A stretch of 64,000 bases of DNA from Oscillospiraceae bacterium (lineage in GTDB: Bacteria; Bacillota; Clostridia; Oscillospirales; Oscillospiraceae), in assembly GCA_017482385.1 (NCBI GenBank), contig JAFUNI010000016.1, forward strand, positions 186,001 through 250,000, written 5' to 3'. Below the pieces are notes generated by a model that worked only from the letters and a program-made list of their open reading frames with translations, did no database searches and was not told the DNA's origin. Positions within the stretch are counted from its first letter, which is position 1. The number at the start of each line of letters is the position of its first letter. The translations under genes were made by a program, and so were the position numbers. Shown piece by piece: positions 55,784-64,000 of this stretch.

Positions 55784-57037
55784 ATGCTTGCCAAGACCCT
55801 TGATTCTATCGGATTTGTTTCACAGTTTGACCCGGAAGTTGCCGCAATGATGGACCGGGAGCTTGCACGGCAGCAGGACGGTTTGGAGCTGATCGCTTCT
55901 GAGAACTTTGCTTCTCCTGCGGTGATCGCCGCTATGGGTTCTGTTCTCACGAATAAATATGCCGAGGGTTTGCCCGGTAAGCGTTACTATGGCGGCTGTC
56001 AGCATGTGGATGAATTGGAGAGCTTGTGCATTCAGCGGGCAAAGGATCTGTTTGGTGCAGAATTTGCCAATGTTCAGCCCCACTCCGGTGCCCAGGCAAA
56101 TATGGCTGTGCAGCTGGCGCTTCTGAACCCCGGCGATACACTGATGGGTATGAGCCTTGCCAACGGCGGTCACTTGTCCCACGGCAGTCCCGCTAATATT
56201 TCCGGTAAGTACTATAATGTGGTTTCCTATGATGTTGATCACGAGACCGGTCGCATTGACTACGATCAGATCCGGGATATGGCTAAGAAATGTCAGCCCA
56301 AGCTGATGATCGCCGGTGCATCTGCATACCCCCGCGCCATTGACTTTAAGGTCTTTGCGGATATTGCCCACGAAGTCGGCGCTGTGCTGATGGTGGATAT
56401 GGCCCATATTGCCGGTCTGGTTGCCGGCGGTCAGCACCAAAACCCCGTGCCCTACGCAGATATCGTTACTACCACTACCCACAAGACCTTGCGCGGTCCT
56501 CGTGGCGGCTTGATTTTGGCCAAGGAGGAGTTTGCCAAGAAGCTGAATTCCGGCGTGTTCCCCGGCACCCAGGGCGGTCCTTTGGAGCACATTATTGCAG
56601 CCAAGGCTGTATGTCTGAAGGAAGCGATGAGTGATGATTTCAAGACTTATGCCAAGAATGTGGTTAACAATGCTAAGGTTTTAGCAGAAGCGCTGCTGGC
56701 TGAGGGCTTTGACCTGGTTACTGGCGGCACAGATAACCATTTGATGCTGGCTGACCTGCGTCCTATGCACATCACCGGCGCTGAACTGCAGACCCGCTGC
56801 GATGCCAACCACATCACTCTGAATAAGAATGCTATCCCCGGCGATCCTGAAAAGCCCACTGTTACCAGCGGTGTCCGCATTGGTACGGCTGCTGTGACGA
56901 CCCGCGGCCTGGGTGCAGAGGAAATGAAGAAGATTGCCCATTGTGTAGCTTTGACCGCCCGTGACTTTGAAGGAACAGCCAAGGAAGTTCACGAAACTGT
57001 GGCATCTATTTGCGAGAAGTTCCCTCTGTACAAGTGA
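55784..57037 (+). CDS. glyA: Serine hydroxymethyltransferase
   Basis: 417 residues. It interconverts serine and glycine with tetrahydrofolate, feeding methylene-tetrahydrofolate to ThyA and the methionine cycle. The PLP lysine is in [14 protein letters not shown]; other family marks are [33 protein letters not shown] and [14 protein letters not shown]. The start is the ATG at 55784 after AGAAGGATATATT; upstream in-frame ATGs lie inside the riboswitch. Monocistronic, closed by a terminator. Confidence 0.97.
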   Translation: MLAKTLDSIGFVSQFDPEVAAMMDRELARQQDGLELIASENFASPAVIAAMGSVLTNKYAEGLPGKRYYGGCQHVDELESLCIQRAKDLFGAEFANVQPHSGAQANMAVQLALLNPGDTLMGMSLANGGHLSHGSPANISGKYYNVVSYDVDHETGRIDYDQIRDMAKKCQPKLMIAGASAYPRAIDFKVFADIAHEVGAVLMVDMAHIAGLVAGGQHQNPVPYADIVTTTTHKTLRGPRGGLILAKEEFAKKLNSGVFPGTQGGPLEHIIAAKAVCLKEAMSDDFKTYAKNVVNNAKVLAEALLAEGFDLVTGGTDNHLMLADLRPMHITGAELQTRCDANHITLNKNAIPGDPEKPTVTSGVRIGTAAVTTRGLGAEEMKKIAHCVALTARDFEGTAKEVHETVASICEKFPLYK

Positions 57038-57043
57038 ATTACG

Positions 57044-57076
57044 AAAAGCCGCAAGAGTAATCTTGCGGCTTTTCTT
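57044..57076 (+). terminator. Terminator of glyA
   Basis: AAAAGCCGCAAGA-GTAA-TCTTGCGGCTTTT followed by CTT. Confidence 0.9.
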
Positions 57077-57103
57077 GAAAAATATTGTTTTCTGTGTTAA
57101 TAT
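57075..57103 (+). promoter_or_regulatory. Promoter of the MFS transporter gene
   Basis: TTGAAA, 17-bp spacer, TAATAT, starting inside the tail of the glyA terminator. Confidence 0.55.
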
Positions 57104-57133
57104 ATAACACATAATAATTGACAGGGGGATACT

Positions 57134-58702
57134 ATGAAACTAAACACAAAGCGTACTATTTTGGTCGGATTTGCGTTCTTTCTGATTTGTGCTTTTTGGC
57201 AGATTTATGATGTAACAATCGCTATGACGCTGACCAGCAAATTTGGACTGAGTCAAACTGCATCCGGCGTTGTTATGGCGCTGGATAATATTTTGGCGCT
57301 GTTTATGCTGCCGCTGTTTGGTGGTATTTCTGACCGTTGCAAGAGTAAGAGTGGTCGTCGGACACCTTTTGTGCGTACAGGAACCATTCTTGCGGTTGTT
57401 TTCCTGATGCTGCTTTCCTTGGCAGATAATACCCAATTGAGCAATATTCAGCGTTATACCAAGGTCAATGATGCTGCAACCATGGAATTGATTTATGATG
57501 AGCAGAAGGATGCTACTTTGCAAACACCTGAGGGTGTGGATTATAAGTTAGCTGACCTGTATACGCGGGAAGAGTTTGCGAAGCTCACTACTGAATCCAA
57601 AACTACTGAGTTAAATAGTTTTGGCCGTGAGGTAGAGGTGAACCTGTACACCCGTCATGTTGTGCCTGCCCGGCAGGCTTGCGCAGCTGCTGTAACTGCT
57701 GAGAATCCCCGGACTTTGATAATATTTCTCGGAATTCTGTTGCTGCTTTTGATCTCGATGGCTACTTTCCGCACACCCGCTGTTGCACTGATGCCGGATG
57801 TAACGATTAAACCCCTGCGGTCTAAGGCGAATGCAGTTATCAACCTGATGGGCAATGCCGGTGGCATTATCGTGCTGGCTCTTGGATCTGTTTTGGCAAT
57901 TTCTAAGGTTAAAAATGCCTATATGAGCTATACCGGCGTTTATGGCATCGTTTGCGGTATCATGCTGCTGGCATTGATTATTTTCTTGTGGAAGGTTAAA
58001 GAGCCTGCCTGGGCAGCGGATATGCAGCAGGAGAGTGTTTCTCTTGGCCTTACTGAGGAGGACGATACAGTTGAGGTCGGCGAGAAGAAAAAACTTTCCA
58101 AAGCAGAATTCCGCAGCCTCATCTTCCTGCTCGCATCCATTGTTTTGTGGTTCTTTGGTTATAATGCGGTAACCTCCAAGTATACCGTTTATGCGCAGAA
58201 TGTTTTGGATAAAGATGCCACAACCACATTGTTGATGGCAAATGTGGCTGCGATTATTGCATATCTGCCTGTTGGTATGGTGGCATCCCGTATTGGCAGA
58301 AAGAAGACGATTCTTGCCGGTGTAGCGATGCTGTTTACTGCATTCTTAGTAGGCAGCTTTATGACTGCATCCAGTCCAAATTGGTTGATGACTGCTATGT
58401 TTATTTTGGCAGGTGTTGCGTGGGCTACCATCAATGTGAATTCGTTCCCAATGGTTGTGGAGATGTGTACCGGCGCTGATGTTGGTAAATATACCGGCTT
58501 TTACTATACAGCTTCTATGGCCGCACAATCTTTGACACCTACTGTTTCCGGTATTTTTATGGATAAGATTGCCATGACCACACTGTTCCCGTATGCAACC
58601 ATCTTCGTGGGTTTGGCATTCTTTACTATGCTGATGGTAAAGCACGGTGACAGCAAGGTTGAGAGTAAGAAGGGCTTGGATGCCTTTGATGTGGAGGATT
58701 AA
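57134..58702 (+). CDS. MFS transporter, sugar (GPH/SLC45-like) type
   Basis: 522 residues with about twelve helices. The cytoplasmic loop GGISDRCKSKSGRRTPFVRT fits the DRxxSRxGRRxPF motif of the glycoside-pentoside-cation symporter and SLC45-like MFS proteins. A hydrophilic insert of about 90 residues between early helices (LSNIQRYTKVNDAATMELIY onwards) is unusual and would face outside. The second half carries MVASRIGRKKTILAG. Likely a sugar/cation symporter; substrate unknown. It may be co-transcribed with the phosphodiesterase that follows. Confidence 0.85.
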   Translation: MKLNTKRTILVGFAFFLICAFWQIYDVTIAMTLTSKFGLSQTASGVVMALDNILALFMLPLFGGISDRCKSKSGRRTPFVRTGTILAVVFLMLLSLADNTQLSNIQRYTKVNDAATMELIYDEQKDATLQTPEGVDYKLADLYTREEFAKLTTESKTTELNSFGREVEVNLYTRHVVPARQACAAAVTAENPRTLIIFLGILLLLLISMATFRTPAVALMPDVTIKPLRSKANAVINLMGNAGGIIVLALGSVLAISKVKNAYMSYTGVYGIVCGIMLLALIIFLWKVKEPAWAADMQQESVSLGLTEEDDTVEVGEKKKLSKAEFRSLIFLLASIVLWFFGYNAVTSKYTVYAQNVLDKDATTTLLMANVAAIIAYLPVGMVASRIGRKKTILAGVAMLFTAFLVGSFMTASSPNWLMTAMFILAGVAWATINVNSFPMVVEMCTGADVGKYTGFYYTASMAAQSLTPTVSGIFMDKIAMTTLFPYATIFVGLAFFTMLMVKHGDSKVESKKGLDAFDVED

Positions 58703-59509
58703 GTGTTACCCGTAATCATAGTAATTATTCTGCTTGCGTTGTTATATGTTTTTATGCTGAGAGGGCGGACAGGCCATAAAGATTTGCCTGCACTACAAGG
58801 CTGGTACTATGCCCACCGGGGTTTGCACAGCGAAGGTGTTCCGGAGAACAGTATGGCTGCATTCCGTGCTGCGAAAAATGCCGGCTACGGCATTGAATTG
58901 GATGTGCATCTTATGAAAGATGGCACACTTGCTGTGATCCACGATCATTCTTTGTTGCGTACTGCCGGCTTGGATGTAAAAATTGAAGATTTAACGCGGG
59001 CAGACTTGGACGCCTATTACCTTGAGGAAACCCGGGAGAGAATCCCGTTGTTTTCAGAGGTGCTGGAGCTATACGCGGGTGAAGCGCCCCTTATCGTGGA
59101 ACTGAAAGCAACTGCTAAAAACCATGCAGCCCTGTGCAAGACTACCTGCGATATGCTTGCTAAGTACAATGGCGCTTATTGCGTGGAGTCTTTTGATCCC
59201 CGCTGTGTAGCTTGGTTAAGAAAGAATCGCAAGGAGGTTATCCGTGGTCAGTTGACGGAAAACTTCTTTCGTTCCAACAGTAAATTGCCAGGTGTTGTGA
59301 AGTTCTTGATGAAGTATAATTTCTTCAATGTGGCTACCCGCCCGGACTTCATTGCATACCGGTTTGCAGACCGGAAGAATATCAGCAATTTTCTGTGCAG
59401 AAAGCTGTGGGGTCTGCAAGGCGTCACCTGGACGATCCGCACAAAAGAAGATTTTGATACAGCTGTAGCAGAAGGCTGGATTCCAATTTTTGAAAACTTT
59501 GAACCATAA
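58703..59509 (+). CDS. Glycerophosphodiester phosphodiesterase, membrane-anchored
   Basis: 268 residues beginning with GTG directly after the stop of the previous gene and 7 nt behind GGAGG. One N-terminal helix (VIIVIILLALLYVFML) anchors a GDPD barrel. YAHRGLHSEGVPENSMAAF holds the first catalytic His-Arg and the Glu, GYGIELDVHLMKDGTLAVIH the metal Glu/Asp and second catalytic His, and LIVELKA a later Glu. The family splits glycerophosphodiesters into glycerol 3-phosphate and alcohol. The sixteen-residue hydrophobic start suggests the enzyme stays at the membrane. Confidence 0.9.
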   Translation: MLPVIIVIILLALLYVFMLRGRTGHKDLPALQGWYYAHRGLHSEGVPENSMAAFRAAKNAGYGIELDVHLMKDGTLAVIHDHSLLRTAGLDVKIEDLTRADLDAYYLEETRERIPLFSEVLELYAGEAPLIVELKATAKNHAALCKTTCDMLAKYNGAYCVESFDPRCVAWLRKNRKEVIRGQLTENFFRSNSKLPGVVKFLMKYNFFNVATRPDFIAYRFADRKNISNFLCRKLWGLQGVTWTIRTKEDFDTAVAEGWIPIFENFEP

Positions 59510-59535
59510 AAAAGTCCCCATAAGGGGGCTTTTTT
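59508..59535 (+). terminator. Bidirectional terminator between the phosphodiesterase gene and dapA
   Basis: AAAAAAGTCCCC-ATAA-GGGGGCTTTTTT, functional in both directions; dapA converges on it. Confidence 0.9.
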
Positions 59536-60403
59536 ATGCGAAATATTCTTCAATTTGCTTCTTATGTTCCTTGGTTAACTGGCATAGAGGCAGACGGCAG
59601 TCGCCACAATCGTAGCCGATGCATTTCATGGCAGCTTTTGCAGGAATGGGGTTGACCTCACAGAAAAGCAGATCAATCAAAGGAAGAAGTTCCCGCTGCA
59701 ATTCACCAGCTATTTTATAATCTCCTTTTAAAGCTGCTGCGCACATTTCCTGGGTTTCCTCTGGATACACATTGGAAAGAACAGAAATCACCCCGGAAGC
59801 CCCACATGCGATTGCCGGAACGATTTGGTCGTCATTGCCGGACCAAATAGTAAAGCTTTGTCCACAGGTCTGCCGAATCCGTAAAATCTTTGTAATATCG
59901 TTGCTGGCTTCTTTGACACCAACAATGTTAGGAACACGGGATAACCGCTGATAGACAGATACGGGAATATCCACGCCGGTGCGTGTTGGTACATTGTAGA
60001 GAATGATGGGAAGGCTGACCCGGTGGGCTATGGAAAGGTAGTGGGCGATGAGCCCGTCCGGCGTAGCCTTGTTGTAATAGGGTGTTACCACCAGCAAAGC
60101 ATCTACACCGGCTTCCTCGGCGGCAACACTCAGCTCAATTGCGTGTTCTGTGGAATTAGTTCCTGTGCCAGCGATGATGGTGCCGCTGTCGCCAACATAG
60201 TCTTTGCAACGGTGAAACAAAGTGATTTTTTCAGTATCAGAAAGGGTAGGGGACTCGCCGGTTGTTCCGCTGATAACTACCGCTGAAATACCTGCATCTA
60301 TCTGCCTGCGAAGCAGTTGCTCCATCATCGGATAGTTGACCTTACCACCTAAAAAGGGTGTTACCAGGGCTGTACAAGCGCCCGTGAAAACTGGTTTTGT
60401 CAT
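59534..60403 (-). CDS. dapA: 4-hydroxy-tetrahydrodipicolinate synthase
   Basis: 289 residues. It condenses pyruvate with aspartate semialdehyde, the first step of the lysine/diaminopimelate branch. The Schiff-base lysine lies in VGVKEASND, the catalytic Tyr in LYNVPTRTGVD, and the Thr pair in SGTTGESPTLSD. ILYNVPTRTG and VTPYYNKATPDGL are textbook. The start is the ATG of MTKPVFTGACTAL at 60403 with GGAGGTG 7 nt upstream; an extension of seven residues upstream lacks a ribosome site. Confidence 0.95.
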   Translation of the reverse strand: MTKPVFTGACTALVTPFLGGKVNYPMMEQLLRRQIDAGISAVVISGTTGESPTLSDTEKITLFHRCKDYVGDSGTIIAGTGTNSTEHAIELSVAAEEAGVDALLVVTPYYNKATPDGLIAHYLSIAHRVSLPIILYNVPTRTGVDIPVSVYQRLSRVPNIVGVKEASNDITKILRIRQTCGQSFTIWSGNDDQIVPAIACGASGVISVLSNVYPEETQEMCAAALKGDYKIAGELQRELLPLIDLLFCEVNPIPAKAAMKCIGYDCGDCRLPLCQLTKEHKKQIEEYFA

Positions 60404-60452
60404 AAAAACACACCTCCAAACCAATCTATGCAGAATGAAGATGTTTTGCTTG

Positions 60453-60481
60453 TTGCAAATTGCGGAAAAATGCTCTATAAT
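60453..60481 (+). promoter_or_regulatory. Promoter of the queA-tgt operon
   Basis: TTGCAA, 17-bp spacer, TATAAT. Confidence 0.75.
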
Positions 60482-60515
60482 TACATAGTTAATTTTGGAT
60501 TCGGAGGGTGTTTGT

Positions 60516-61538
60516 TTGAAAACCCGTGATTTTTGGTATGACCTGCCGGAGGAACTGATTGCACAGACCCCTCTGGAGCAAAGAGATACATCCCGGCTTT
60601 TGGTGTTAGACAGAGAAACCGGTGCTGTCAGCCATAAGCATTTTTATGATATTTTAGATTTCTTGAAGCCCGGTGATTGCCTGGTGATGAACGATTCCAG
60701 GGTTTTGCCGGCAAGACTTTTGGGCCACCGTCCCACAGGCGGCGCAGTGGAACTGCTGCTGTTAAAAGATCTGGGGAGTAAGAAGTGGGAGTGCCTGGCA
60801 AAGCCCGGCAGAAAGCTCCGTGAGGGCCAGGAAGTGGTTTTCGGCAATGGAGAATTGACGGCAGCCATCCTGGAAGTGAAAGATGATGGCAACCGGGTAG
60901 TGGAATTCCACTTTGAGGGTATTTTTCTGGAAGTCTTGGAGCGGCTGGGCAAGATGCCTTTGCCACCTTATATTAAGGCGGAGCTTGCCGACCAGGAGCG
61001 GTATCAAACCGTATACAGCCGGGAAGTGGGTTCTGCAGCAGCTCCAACAGCAGGCTTGCATTTTACACAGGAATTACTGGATAAAATCCGGAATAAGGGT
61101 GTGAAAACCGCCTTTGTGACCCTACATGTGGGCCTCGGTACGTTTCGTCCGGTAAAAGCAGAGGAAATTTCCGAGCATCATATGCACTCCGAGCTTTGTA
61201 TGATGAGTAAAGAAACTGCTGATTTGCTGAATGAAACCAAAGCCGCCGGCGGACGGGTGATTTGCGTGGGAACCACTTCTTGTCGCACGTTGGAATCCTT
61301 GGTTAATGAGAACGGCACATTTGCGGAAAAATCCAAATGGACGGAGATATTCATATATCCTGGCTATCAGTTCAAGGCGATGGACGGACTGATTACCAAT
61401 TTCCATCTGCCGGAGAGTACACTTGTAATGCTGGTGTCTGCCTTTGCAGGACGGGAAAATGTGCTGTCAGCCTATGAACAGGCGGTGCAGGAGCGGTATC
61501 GCTTCTTCTCTTTCGGCGATGCAATGTGCATATTATAG
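60516..61538 (+). CDS. queA: S-adenosylmethionine:tRNA ribosyltransferase-isomerase
   Basis: 340 residues. It transfers and rearranges the ribosyl group of SAM onto preQ1-tRNA to form epoxyqueuosine. Family segments are [43 protein letters not shown] and [20 protein letters not shown]. The start appears to be TTG at 60516: it lies 7 nt behind GGAGGG and gives [11 protein letters not shown], the expected N-terminus. The TTG at 60495 lacks a ribosome site. First gene of the pair with tgt, 10 nt apart. Confidence 0.95.
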   Translation: MKTRDFWYDLPEELIAQTPLEQRDTSRLLVLDRETGAVSHKHFYDILDFLKPGDCLVMNDSRVLPARLLGHRPTGGAVELLLLKDLGSKKWECLAKPGRKLREGQEVVFGNGELTAAILEVKDDGNRVVEFHFEGIFLEVLERLGKMPLPPYIKAELADQERYQTVYSREVGSAAAPTAGLHFTQELLDKIRNKGVKTAFVTLHVGLGTFRPVKAEEISEHHMHSELCMMSKETADLLNETKAAGGRVICVGTTSCRTLESLVNENGTFAEKSKWTEIFIYPGYQFKAMDGLITNFHLPESTLVMLVSAFAGRENVLSAYEQAVQERYRFFSFGDAMCIL

Positions 61539-61548
61539 GAGATAAAAG

Positions 61549-62679
61549 ATGTTTGAATTGTTAAAAACAGAGGGCAAAGCACGGCGGGGTGTGTTTAGCT
61601 GTGCCCACGGCACGGTGCAAACCCCGGTGTTTATGAATGTTGGCACCCAGGGCGCGATTAAGGGTGGTTTGAGCGCAAAGGATTTGAAAGATATTGGTTG
61701 TCAGGTGGAATTGAGCAATACCTACCATCTGCATCTGCGGCCCGGTGATGAACTGGTTAAGGAATGTGGCGGTCTGCATAAGTTTATGACCTGGGACGGC
61801 CCAATCCTGACCGACTCCGGTGGATTCCAGGTGTTCAGCCTGGCATCGCTGCGAAAGATCAAGGAGGAGGGCGTTACCTTTGCATCCCATATTGACGGCC
61901 ACAAGATCTTTATGGGTCCGGAGGAGAGTATGCAGATCCAGTCTAACCTGGGTTCGGATATCTGTATGGCATTTGATGAGTGTGTAGAGAATCCTGCGCC
62001 CCGGGAGTATGTGAAGCAGAGCGCTGACCGCACATTCCGCTGGCTGGAACGCTGCAAGGCAGAGAATGCCCGTCTGAATGCATTGCCGGATACTGTCAAT
62101 AAAGAGCAGATGCTTTGGGGTATCAACCAGGGTGGCACCTATGCGGATATCCGCGTGGATCACATGAAGCGTATTGCTGAACTGGATTTGCCCGGTTACG
62201 CCATTGGCGGCCTTGCAGTAGGTGAAACCGCGGAGGAGATGTATGACATCATTGAGGCGGTAGAACCCCATATGCCTGCGGACAAGACCCGGTATCTGAT
62301 GGGCGTGGGTACACCTACCAATATCATTGAAGCGGTTGCCCGTGGTGTGGACTTCTTTGACTGCGTTATGCCTGCCCGCAATGCCCGCCACGCAAGACTT
62401 TTCACCTGGCAGGGCGCAATCAATTTGAAAAATGCCAAGTATGCCAAGGATCTTTCTCCCATCGATCCGGAATGTGATTGCCCTGTGTGTCGGCGTTACT
62501 CCAAGGCATATATCCGCCATCTGTTTGTGGCTGAGGAAATGCTGGCAATGCGTCTTTGCGTTATGCACAATCTGTATTTCTACAATAAATTGATGGAAAA
62601 GATCCGCAATGCCCTAGATAATGGTACATTTGAGCAGTTCAGATGTGAACATTCTGAGAAATTAAGCCGCAGAATCTAA
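61549..62679 (+). CDS. tgt: tRNA-guanine transglycosylase
   Basis: 376 residues. It exchanges guanine 34 of the relevant tRNAs for preQ1, the step before QueA. Visible: ILTDSGGFQVFSLA (substrate pocket with catalytic Asp), GGLAVGE, FDCVMPARNARHARLFT (second Asp) and the zinc site CDCPVCRRYSKAYIRHL. Complete length. It is followed directly by the promoter of yajC, so co-transcription with yajC is possible but not required. Confidence 0.97.
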   Translation: MFELLKTEGKARRGVFSCAHGTVQTPVFMNVGTQGAIKGGLSAKDLKDIGCQVELSNTYHLHLRPGDELVKECGGLHKFMTWDGPILTDSGGFQVFSLASLRKIKEEGVTFASHIDGHKIFMGPEESMQIQSNLGSDICMAFDECVENPAPREYVKQSADRTFRWLERCKAENARLNALPDTVNKEQMLWGINQGGTYADIRVDHMKRIAELDLPGYAIGGLAVGETAEEMYDIIEAVEPHMPADKTRYLMGVGTPTNIIEAVARGVDFFDCVMPARNARHARLFTWQGAINLKNAKYAKDLSPIDPECDCPVCRRYSKAYIRHLFVAEEMLAMRLCVMHNLYFYNKLMEKIRNALDNGTFEQFRCEHSEKLSRRI

Positions 62680-62686
62680 AATGTGC

Positions 62687-62714
62687 TTGCAATTTATGGG
62701 AATAATGCTATAAT
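62687..62714 (+). promoter_or_regulatory. Promoter of yajC
   Basis: TTGCAA, 16-bp spacer, TATAAT. Confidence 0.7.
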
Positions 62715-62748
62715 AGTCACGATATTAATAGGAAAAGGAGTTAATCCA

Positions 62749-63144
62749 ATGTTACTGTTCTTAGAAGAAACTGCGCCCCAGGCGAATCCTGCAGGCGGTT
62801 TGATTAGCATGCTGCCTATGTTGCTGATTATGGTGGCTCTATTCTACTTCATGCTGATTCGTCCTGAGAATAAGCGTAAGAAGGAAGCTGAGCAGCTGCG
62901 TTCTGCTGTGAAGAACGGCGATAAGATCACAACCATCGGTGGTATCGTTGGTACTGTTGTGGATGTGAAGAGCGATAGCTTTGTAATTGAAACCAGCGCA
63001 GACCAGGTTCGTATGGAGCTGATGAAGTGGGCTCTGTCCACCAATGAAACTGCTGACGCAGCGGCTAAGGAAGAAGCGAAGAAGAAGCAGGAAGCTAAGG
63101 CTAAGGCCAAGGCTGCCAAGAAGGCTGCTAAGGAGAACAACTAA
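62749..63144 (+). CDS. yajC: Preprotein translocase subunit YajC
   Basis: 131 residues. A single membrane helix (ISMLPMLLIMVALFYFMLIR) is followed by PENKRKKEAEQLRSAVKNGD and TTIGGIVGTVVDVKSDSFVI, the YajC consensus. It is the accessory subunit of the Sec translocase with SecD and SecF. The Ala/Lys-rich C-terminal tail (about 30 residues) is a low-complexity coil and is not part of the conserved fold. Start ATG 62749 follows AAAAGGAG; no SecD/F genes lie downstream in the window. Confidence 0.93.
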   Translation: MLLFLEETAPQANPAGGLISMLPMLLIMVALFYFMLIRPENKRKKEAEQLRSAVKNGDKITTIGGIVGTVVDVKSDSFVIETSADQVRMELMKWALSTNETADAAAKEEAKKKQEAKAKAKAAKKAAKENN

Positions 63145-63149
63145 TAACG

Positions 63150-63186
63150 AAAAGAGCTTCGGTTAAACCGAAGCTCTTTTTCTTTT
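63150..63186 (+). terminator. Bidirectional terminator between yajC and thrE
   Basis: AAAAGAGCTTCGG-TTAAA-CCGAAGCTCTTTT followed by TCTTTT. The stop codon of the converging thrE gene lies within it. Confidence 0.9.
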
Positions 63187-64000
63187 CCATTCGTTCCAAA
63201 GTCGTACAAGCGTGGATATCATCAAAATGCCAACAGCAATTACACCGGCAATGGCAATAGTTTGCTTTCCTGTATCGGTAAAGCCGGACATATCACCCAT
63301 TACCAGGCAGTTGGTAGTATAATAAATACCAGAGCCGGGTATCAGTGGGAAAATGGAAACAACAAGGTAGGAGATGGCGGGATATTTGCGTATCCGGGCC
63401 ATTGCCTCTGCATAGGTTGCAGCGCTCAAAGCAGATAAGAAATAGCACATGGTTTCACTACAGCCATAATGAGCCGCTACACAGAAAATACCCCAGGAAA
63501 CAGCACCGCCAAGGGCGCACAGAAGGATTCCCGGTCCGTGAATATTGAATATGAAGGAAAAACCGATGCAGCCTATAAAGGCGGCTATGCACTGTATGAT
63601 CCAGCTGTAGGACTGAGTAGGGGAGTTGACCATCATTTCGCCCAGCACATTGGAAAGATTCCAGGCAGCGCCCGTACCCAGTGCGATTGCGGCTGCGATC
63701 AGCAGTACCTGTACGATGCGGTTGATGCCAGAGTTTGTATCGCCGAAAATAATATCCCGCATTGCGTTGGTGAAAAGCAGTCCCGGCACTAAGATCATCA
63801 ACGTGCCGATAATAACAGCGTCCGTATTGTTAGCCAAACCCAATACGCTGGTGATATTACCGCCGACTGTCATAATAAAGGCGCAGACGATTGTCTTAAA
63901 GAATTGGTTTGTGCCAAATTTGCCAAAGAAATGATCGCTTAAACCCACGAGCAGTCCGCACAGAGCAGCACAGAACGCGTCCAATAAGGTTCCACCGAAA
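63163..64000 (-). CDS. Threonine/serine exporter family protein (ThrE-like), 5' end outside window
   Basis: At least 279 residues; the frame stays open to the right edge, and the first visible residues (FGGTLLDAFCAALCGLLVGL) already lie inside the fold, so the N-terminus is missing. The first half matches the end of the DUF1212/ThrE domain (DAVIIGTLMILVPGLLFTNA, MRDIIFGDTNSGINR). The second half resembles the ThrE_2/DUF3815 domain (HGPGILLCALGGAVSWG, FPLIPGSGIYYT). Together these form a single-chain ten-helix exporter of small hydroxy amino acids or related compounds. The TTG at 63984 is internal and not the start. Confidence 0.87.
   Translation of the reverse strand, partial: FGGTLLDAFCAALCGLLVGLSDHFFGKFGTNQFFKTIVCAFIMTVGGNITSVLGLANNTDAVIIGTLMILVPGLLFTNAMRDIIFGDTNSGINRIVQVLLIAAAIALGTGAAWNLSNVLGEMMVNSPTQSYSWIIQCIAAFIGCIGFSFIFNIHGPGILLCALGGAVSWGIFCVAAHYGCSETMCYFLSALSAATYAEAMARIRKYPAISYLVVSIFPLIPGSGIYYTTNCLVMGDMSGFTDTGKQTIAIAGVIAVGILMISTLVRLWNEWKRKRASV

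Overview
The window reads as chromosome of a spore-forming Clostridia bacterium, most likely an uncultured gut-type member of the Oscillospirales (Ruminococcaceae/Oscillospiraceae). The reasons are the SpoIIGA-SigE pair, a DUF3794-LysM spore protein, a liv operon and housekeeping proteins of clostridial type, strong AGGAGG-like ribosome sites, TTGACA/TATAAT promoters and dense intrinsic terminators. I cannot name a genus. No rRNA, tRNA, IS element, prophage or CRISPR array is visible. Genes run off both ends: a polysaccharide deacetylase on the left and a ThrE-type exporter on the right.

Layout. 1-3.6 kb (minus): secreted polysaccharide deacetylase; operon of a rhomboid-like membrane protein, thyA and folA. 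3.7-5 kb: SAM-I riboswitch and metK. 5-7.2 kb: GH78-type rhamnosidase (minus). 7.3-10.4 kb: an FHA domain fused to a FtsW/RodA glycan polymerase, overlapping a penicillin-binding protein gene. 10.5-15.4 kb: complete branched-chain amino acid importer livJ-H-M-G-F. 15.4-18 kb: small membrane protein, spore-type DUF3794-LysM protein, DUF624 protein. 18-20.6 kb: MarR regulator with a palindromic operator and an ABC exporter.

20.6-47.4 kb is the special region, apparently a glycan (or other polymer) capture locus. One long plus-strand operon encodes a 954-residue solute-binding protein with carbohydrate-binding-like modules, two permeases, a membrane-anchored beta-propeller/TPR protein, a YIP1 protein, a DUF5696 protein and two more permeases. 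It is followed by four separately promoted ~880-residue paralogs (CBM9-like + Ig-like + TIM-barrel-like + discoidin-like, no signal peptide) and two duplicated lipoprotein solute-binding genes with Thr-rich stalks. No transport ATPase is encoded, so one encoded elsewhere must be shared. Two of the four paralogs carry the same ~165-nt leader, whose hairpins show paired compensatory base changes. This is the best candidate here for an undescribed cis-regulatory RNA.

47.5-64 kb returns to ordinary genes: two COG0523/G3E metallochaperone-like proteins (one with a 94-residue His/Cys-rich insert), rarA, DUF951, spoIIGA-sigE, rex behind a repeated TATCGATATA element, a histidine phosphatase, an amidohydrolase, a glycine riboswitch with glyA, an MFS transporter, a glycerophosphodiester phosphodiesterase, dapA, queA-tgt-yajC and the partial thrE. 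Functional names come from motif recognition by eye; no database search was run.
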